A DNA stretch of 27,838 nucleotides from Macrocybe gigantea (Eukaryota > Basidiomycota > Agaricomycetes > Agaricales > Callistosporiaceae): NCBI GenBank assembly GCA_011319805.1, contig SJRY01000042.1, positions 1-27,838 of the forward strand, written 5' to 3'. Shown here piece after piece: positions 21,866 to 27,838 of the stretch. The notes under the pieces were generated by a model. It worked only from the letters and a program-made list of their open reading frames with translations, was not told the origin of the DNA and did no database searches. Within the stretch, counting starts at the first letter, position 1; every line of letters starts with the position of its first letter. The position numbers were made by a program, and so were the translations under genes.

Positions 21866-22334
21866 GGGGTTATGAGCACCGTGCAATGAGGGCGAGGGTG
21901 CGGATCCCGCGCCTGGAACTTCGGTCCTATCCGGTAAGCTCGACGAGGCTGCTGTCGCAACCCCGGACGGACGACGGCGGCTGAAGAGTTGCTTCAAGCC
22001 TGACAAGAACCGATTCGTCCAGCCGCGCACATGGTGATGCTGCCATTTGACAAGGAATAGCAATCCCAGTAGAAAAAGAATTGCAAAAACTGACGACTGT
22101 TGAGTCGGGTCCATCAGCCGAGGGAGAGATGGACTTACTGAGGACGAGCGTAATGTCCATCACAACCCGGGGCGAGACTGAGGCCTGGTCGTTTCTCTCA
22201 GATTCTGCGCTACCGCTCAACGTTGCGCCCGAGTGCGTTACATTGCATGTTGGTGACGCATTGACTCCAAACGTGAAAAGCATCGTCGCCGTAAATGCCA
22301 CCGATGACACTGGCAGGGACGAGCAGACCGGCAT
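21782..22334 (-). CDS. Candidate small single-pass membrane protein
   Basis: Not recognised. Two exons on the minus strand, 22334-22139 and 22089-21782, joined by a GTAAGT donor and a TCGTCAG acceptor, total 504 nt exactly in frame (167 residues). A likely signal peptide (hydrophobic SSVAFTATMLFTFGVNA, followed by SPTCNVT) precedes a short Ser/Thr-rich ectodomain with an N-x-T site, then a strong transmembrane segment (ITLVLIFAILFLLGLLFLVKW), and a cytosolic tail starting basic (GLKQLFSRRRP) and becoming Pro/Ser-rich. This is the layout of a type I membrane protein. The transmembrane exon alone is also open from an internal ATG at 22114. An in-frame ATG at 22358 is an alternative start. It is divergent from ALG11. 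Confidence 0.45.
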
Positions 22335-22792
22335 TTCGAGGCAATGAAGAGCAAACATTCGGAGAACTGTGTATCATCGGAGTAAAAGGATGGTGAGCTA
22401 CTCGCTGAGATACGAAACGAAAAGCTGCGCAGCGGCGACTCACATGGATGTGTCGATAGAAGGGGACGGGACTAAGATCTTCGAAGGCCGTTCCTCTTAT
22501 TATAAAGGTGAATGGCTTGGCGTCATAGCCTCGTCTGAATGAACAGTCTGAAGATCCCAAGGACGATCCGGTTCGATGCATCTTTTAATAGCTGTATTCT
22601 AGTGTCGGCGCTTCATGCAGACGCCCAGGACTGCGGGACGAAAGTACTGGAGGAACGTGGCATTATATCAGATGGCAATGATGATTTCGAGAAAGACGTG
22701 GACGTGAATAAAACAGAGTGGGCGCAGATGCTTCTTGATGGCGTAGTGGCAAGGACAACTTTTCTCACGCTGCTACATCTTCATCTCCACAC
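22335..22792. other. Divergent region upstream of ALG11
   Basis: No supported gene. A TATAAAGG element lies at 22501-22508 (plus strand), and a 91-codon plus-strand frame starts at 22539 and overlaps the ALG11 start in another frame (ending 22814). It could be an upstream open frame or chance. The region should contain promoters for ALG11 and for the minus-strand membrane-protein candidate. Confidence 0.35.
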
Positions 22793-24791
22793 ATGTCCCC
22801 GTTTCTCTGGCTAGGCCTCATCTTCCCCATCTGCGTTTGGCTATCTGTCCAGTTATACAGCAACCGTCTGCGCGCATCCAACCTCTCAAAGCGCCGCGCA
22901 ATTCTTTCAGGGCTCGGCATCACGGACGCAGAGCAAGCCCGCAAGCGTATCCTCGGTCTATTCCACCCATACTGGTTCGGCTCTAATTTTGTCTTCAAAT
23001 CTCCTGACAATCTGATTCTACTCAGTTCATATTAGCAATGCCGGTGGAGGGGGTGAACGCGTGTTGTGGACCGCCATAGCCTGCATTCACAGATCTGAGC
23101 CTGATGTCGTATGCGCCGTGTATACCGGCGACATCGATGCATCTAAAGACGAGATAATAAACGAAGCCAAGGTTCGTCCGCCTCGATCACCTTTCCCTGT
23201 CTTGGAACGTCCCCCAATCCCACATACTCCCGCATTACCCCCCAGGCGCGTTTCAATATCATGCTCGACCCTACACGACTGCATTTCGTGTTTCTGAAGA
23301 GTCGTTATCTGATCGAGGATTCCACGTGGCCCTACTTTACTCTCCTTGGCCAGAGCATCGGTTCCATGTATCTGGCTTGGCAAGCCATGTCTTCTCTCAT
23401 ACCCGATCTCTATATTGGTGATTATATATTCCGAATTTTTCTTTTCTCTAAAAATGCTGATGTCACCTACAGATACGATGGGTTATGCTTTTACGTTCCG
23501 TGTCGTCTCCCTCTTATGCCGCATACCCGTTGGCGCATATGTCCATTACCCAACTATCAGCCTAGATATGCTGGCTCGTGTCCGGTCTCGGAAAAGATGG
23601 CACACCAACGCAAGCCTGATCTCAAGATCTCCTGTACTCACTTGGGCAAAATTATTGTGAGATTGTATTTGTATGACCTTCAGTCGGCTCATGTCAATGT
23701 TTGCCAGATACTATCGCATATTTATGTATTATTATTCGCTTTCTCTTCAATATGCCTTCTTCCTGATGGTCAACTCGTCTTGGACCAAGAATCATGTGGA
23801 TAAAATCCTACAGCATTCAGACGTGACGTTGGATATGGTGCATTACATGCCTCCGGCCGTTGCTATGGGGCTTTTGTTCCGACCATTGCGGAATCACAAC
23901 AGAGCTGCTCAGATTGTCTATCCCCCTGCGATACGCATGACCTAGTTGCGTTCTCTCTCCATGCACGCGAACGTGTCATCTTGAGCGTAGCCCAGTTCCG
24001 GTACTTATTCTGCGCACTGCAAGGAGGACATGCCTGCTCACGATTTTGTCACAGGCCAGAAAAAGATCACGCAACTCAGCTGCTAGCTCTCAAGCAGCTT
24101 TTCGATGCACATCCGGAATATTGCTCTGGAGGTCAGGACGACGTAAAATTAATCTTGATCGGAGGCAGTCGCAACGAGGGAGATGCTGAACGTGTGAAAG
24201 CGCTGCAGCGGATGAGTGAAGAATTGGGCATTCAGGTACGCGTTCGCCCGGTTCAATTCAACTTCGCACTCGTTTTTACGCCTTGGGGAAAGAACCACGT
24301 TTTATTCCTCGTGAACGCGCCATATAAGGATGTCCTTCACTGGTTGTCCAGAGCAAGCATCGGAATAAGTACAATGGTAGATGAGCATTTCGGAATTAAC
24401 ATAGTGGAATTTATGGTAAGCATATCTTGTCACGTTCACATGGGCCTCATGTCCGGGTTCCCTTCTGGCTAGGCTGCAGGCGTAATCCCAGTGACACATG
24501 CATCTGGCGGCCCTCTGAAGGACATAGTCGTCCCATTTCACGGAGAGCCTACAGGTAAATCAATCAGTATCTACCCATTGAACTCTAATGACGACCCCCG
24601 CCTTAGGTTATCATGCCGATTCACCCCAGAAATTCGGTGAAGCCTTGCATGCTGTGCTCACACTTTCCCAAAAGGACGAACTGGCGATGAGACAAAGAGC
24701 TCGTGCGTCGGCGGTTCAGCGATTTTCGGAAGCAGAGTTCGAAAGGGGATGGAACGCCAGCGGCTGGCGTACGCTGTTGTTCGGGTCCTGA
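22793..24791 (+). CDS. ALG11: ALG11 alpha-1,2-mannosyltransferase (N-glycan precursor synthesis)
   Basis: GT4-family enzyme that adds the fourth and fifth mannoses, from GDP-mannose, to the dolichol-linked oligosaccharide on the cytosolic face of the ER. Exons: 22793-22974, 23036-23171, 23246-23417, 23473-23656, 23708-24000, 24055-24235, 24293-24415, 24473-24554, 24607-24791. An N-terminal membrane anchor ([16 protein letters not shown]) is followed by [13 protein letters not shown] (about 62-74), [49 protein letters not shown], and the GT4 EX7E motif EHFGINIVE (Glu414, Glu422) with [19 protein letters not shown]. The sum is one base short: the C-run at 23932-23936 should have six C, giving [15 protein letters not shown]; as written the frame stops at 23945. 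Restored length is 512 residues. Intron 6 (57 nt) has no stop. Assignment is firm. Confidence 0.95.
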
Positions 24792-25619
24792 ATCGTTAAT
24801 AACCCCCCTTTCGTTTGTCATTGCTATCTTTGAATGCAGCTGCTGGTTAACCACTAATGAAACCTTGCAATGCGGCGGTGTCGTAGCGTCCGCAGCGTGC
24901 ACACCTGATTTCGCGCCGGAAAATGATAGCCTTGAGAAGACCAATTGGAGGGTGCTTCCCCTCCCAGAAACCCCACGCAACCTGTGCCGCGTCTATGTCC
25001 TTGTATTACCCGGGGACGCGACGTTCTTCTCCTCTCCTTTGCCATGTGGAGATCTTCAGGATCAATCACACAATCCTGTGCTCACAGTAAAGTCGACTTG
25101 GTCACACATCGAAGATTATACCGCACTGAAAACTTGATGGCGTGTGCAATATTTATCTGTCAAAATTTCTGTCACACCCTTCTATCTAGGTCTATTTTTT
25201 CCGAGGACCATTACGGCATTTCTGATGCACCAGTGCACAGATTGTCTGTGTCGTCTATCGCATTTTTTATGACGCCTTCTTCTGCCTCCATCAGAAATTC
25301 CAAGGCAGTGACGAGCACTGCCAGTGCGCGCCTATGAGTTCTTTCGTCCGAAATCTTGATCTCAAGGAACCGTAGCGAAACAATATACAGTAGATGTTAT
25401 CGACCAGGCACAATGATCTTTTTGTGACGTCTCTTTTGAAAGCAAAAAAATTCCTTCGCAACTCTATATAGTTTTAACTTTTCGCTGCATTCAAAAATTT
25501 TCGTACTTCAATATAGCGGGTCTAATTGCACCTTCCAGATTGAGTTCTTAAAATAGCAGCATGCAGTGCCAGGCACCGAGTCCACTTGTTTTCCAAAGTA
25601 ACGAAGATGCACATGAAGT
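24792..25619. other. Convergent intergenic region, ALG11 / hydroxy-acid oxidase
   Basis: No supported gene in 828 bp. The open frames (for example 24945-25337 plus and 24980-24621 minus) overlap and are featureless. The right half (about 25380-25550) is AT-rich with A- and T-runs and is probably 3' UTR/terminator sequence of the two convergent genes. Confidence 0.45.
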
Positions 25620-27331
25620 TTAGAAATCGAGCTTGGTGAGAATCTCGTCTCCTTTTCCCTGGACTTCGCTCAAGTTTCGGCATCCGATGAGACCCAAAGT
25701 GGTGTCCAAGTCGGACATGGTGTGTTGGATGACCTGTTCGACGCCTGCCTGGCCTCCCACGGCCATGCCGTACAGCCAAGGTCTTCCCACTAAGGCAAAG
25801 GGCACAAACAAAACAAAACAAAAAGATACGCATCAGCACCTGGAATGGAGGTAGGGGCAAGGGAGCGAGTTCACTGACGTAAGACAGCCTGTGCTCCCAA
25901 AGCCAAGGCTTTGATGATATCGCTTCCCGTCCGGATTCCAGAGTCAAAAAGGATCGTCAGCTTCCCGGCAGCTTGGGCGTCTTTGACTTTCTGGGATTTC
26001 ATGATGTTCGCGAGCGCATAGATTGACGGTATTGCTCCGTCCACCTGGCGGCCACCTAGAGCAAGAACACAGGAAAGTGAGCGTTCGTCTCGGTTGTGAA
26101 CCAACGAGCCGAGCGACAGACCATGGTTCGAAACGATGATGCCATCGACTCCGTATTCCAAGGCTTTCTCCGCATCCTGTGGAAAATAAATGACTCAGTC
26201 GAAGACAATAAGACGCCACATACATGCACGCTTTGTATACCCTTAAGGATTAGCGGACCATCCCAGTTGCTTCTGAGGAATTTGAGGTCTTCCCAATCGT
26301 GGTATAATCCAGAGTTGCATTCCTTCAACCACTCCGTTCCAAAGAATACGCCTTCTCTGACTTTCTCGTCACCAGCAACAAATTGCTTGTCCAGCGCGGC
26401 TGGATCATAGGGAAATGCTGGATGTTCGTCATAGATAGGCTGTCGGTTGTACCTGGCCATAAAGACGGGATCCGAACGACCGACTTGTATGCCCACTCCG
26501 TGACCAAATGGGATGTATGCGGTCTCTAGATCGTGTGGACGCCAGCCGAGGATCATGGTGTCCAATGTGATGACAAGGGCCTTGAAGCCGTTGTCCTTTG
26601 CTCGCTTCATGAGGGAAAGCGTTACTTCTTCAGTCTGAGGCCTAAAATACGCCGATCAGGAGGGAAAAGAGGTCAAGCTTGATACGGGGCCAAGTAACAT
26701 ATATCATCACCAGTATAGCTGATACCAGCGACTACCGTCACCGTTTTCCTTCGCCACCTCCTCGATGCTACGGGACGATGCAGTGCTCATGATGAGCGTC
26801 ACGCCTTGGCTCTTTGCAGCCCGTGCTGGTGCAAGCTCCCCGTCCGGGTGGAAGATCGCCTGCACGCCGATGGGGGCGATGAGGATGGGGGCGGAATGCT
26901 TTACTCCAAAGAGCGTCGTCTGCGACGCGATCGGACGTTAGCCATTGTTTCATTCCGTCCACTAGGCCATCTGACCTCAAGATTGCGCTGCGTCGCATTG
27001 ACGAGCATGCGAGGGATGAGGGCATATTTCTTCAGCGCCTCGATGTTGGATCGACAGGTGTAATTCGTTCCTGCACCGCCGTATGCATAGAGAAAGGCCC
27101 CTGTCAAACGGCGCGATCATTGCGATCGACTCAAACGTCAGCGCGATCACCGAGGATGTAACGTAGTGCATGTTTCTGACCTGGATAGTCCTTCAGAGCC
27201 TCCCTAGCCTTGGCTTCGATCTCTTCGAACACGACAGTGCCGAGCGGCTCTGGGCCTTTCCGGCCCCTGTAGATGCTCGGCATATAGGACGACCATTTCG
27301 ATTTACTGAGACTGTCAGCTGCAGCGGCCAT
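25620..27331 (-). CDS. FMN-dependent 2-hydroxy-acid oxidase, lactate 2-monooxygenase-like
   Basis: TIM-barrel flavoenzyme of the FMN-dependent 2-hydroxy-acid dehydrogenase family; closest in style to fungal lactate 2-monooxygenase-like proteins, oxidising an L-2-hydroxy acid with O2 as acceptor. Exons on the minus strand: 27331-27181, 27100-26976, 26919-26711, 26641-26224, 26176-26122, 26055-25879, 25789-25620, exactly 434 residues with no correction. Motifs: APILIAPIGVQAIFHPDGE, substrate/FMN Tyr in RWYQLYW (about 158-162), GPLILKGI (Lys about 295), active-site SNHGGRQVDG (His about 319, Arg about 322), FDSGIRTGSDI and LGRPWLYGMAVGG. No signal peptide or cytochrome b2 domain precedes the barrel, so it is not a mitochondrial flavocytochrome. 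The C-terminus (LDF) is not a classical peroxisomal signal. Substrate is inferred from family only. Confidence 0.9.
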
Positions 27332-27838
27332 GGCGATTGTGTGCAGATTAGCAGGGGGTGAGCACTTATTTAAATGTTATCTGGGGTATCAGACTTACTA
27401 ATGGATTTCACTGGAAATATCAAGGACGAGCAGTCCTATGACCACCCAGAGTTGATTCTGACTGCGTTCTCAAGGTCCAGAGCACAGTTCTCTGATTGCC
27501 GATCAGCCCGTCCTTTGACAAGTAGCCTTGGTTCAGTCTACAGCCTTGCGTTGGTCAATTCGTCGCTGAGCGTCGCGGCGCAATCGGTGAAGGTTTCAAC
27601 GAGTGAGCGTTCTTCGGCATGATCGGCTTTAACCGGTACATTGCCGAAAATTGAATATTGAATGTTGACATCGTGAACACTGCGATTTGAAGAGGACATT
27701 CAGTGAGCGCCTTGATTTTCCACGAATCTTTCCGCCTGGCTTCTGTCGACGTTGCAGGGGTTCGTGGGCTCGATGTCTGCCTGGTGTTGATAGGAGTTTC
27801 GCACTGATTGTAAGGCTGTGCCAAACGTACGGAATTTG
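27332..27838. other. Right-edge stretch upstream of the hydroxy-acid oxidase
   Basis: No supported gene. Overlapping frames of 82-89 codons on both strands show no domain. It should contain the promoter of the minus-strand oxidase starting at 27331. Confidence 0.4.

Noticed and set aside
22539..22814. 91-codon plus-strand frame just upstream of ALG11
   Set aside because: It overlaps the ALG11 start codon in another frame and has no domain; at most an upstream open frame in the leader.
9148..24791. Splitting RBM25, trehalase, MSP1 and ALG11 into separate genes at the internal stops
   Set aside because: Each pair of halves is one continuous conserved protein once one base is added, and no promoter or start codon supports a second gene.

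Overview
The window is nuclear DNA of a filamentous basidiomycete, most likely an Agaricomycete. Genes are dense and lie on both strands. Nearly every gene is cut by many 45-65 nt GT-AG introns, some flanking exons of only 7-13 nt, and the protein families are typical of mushroom-forming fungi. I saw no tRNA, rRNA, transposon, CRISPR or plasmid feature. Family names rest on motifs read by eye; no database search was possible.

Layout, left to right: a gene-poor left edge; a 2-oxoglutarate/Fe(II) oxygenase (+, 1388-2966); PRMT3-type ribosomal-protein arginine methyltransferase (-, 5201-3036); a small conserved low-complexity protein (+, 6042-6502); a small Ser/Thr-rich hypothetical (+, 7026-7501); CCDC25/Jlp2 (-, 8866-7823), divergent from the splicing factor RBM25 (+, 9148-11388); a secreted GPI-type GH37 trehalase (+, 12550-15518) followed in tandem by a secreted type-B carboxylesterase (+, 16317-18726); the outer-membrane AAA ATPase Msp1 (-, 20498-18968); an uncertain stretch holding a candidate single-pass membrane protein (-, 22334-21782); the dolichol-pathway mannosyltransferase ALG11 (+, 22793-24791); and an FMN-dependent 2-hydroxy-acid oxidase/lactate 2-monooxygenase-like enzyme (-, 27331-25620).

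The genes do not form a pathway or an evident secondary-metabolite cluster. Most are housekeeping genes (translation, splicing, protein quality control, N-glycosylation), with two neighbouring secreted hydrolases. I found no convincing new multigene system. The most useful observations are: (1) six genes each need one or two single-base insertions, almost always in a homopolymer, to restore an otherwise perfect reading frame, which points to residual sequencing/assembly errors rather than pseudogenes; (2) several micro-exons encode catalytic or structural residues, including a 7-nt exon that completes the iron-binding HxD motif; (3) two likely GC-AG introns; (4) a PRMT3 whose N-terminal zinc finger has lost both zinc-binding cysteines while keeping the histidines.
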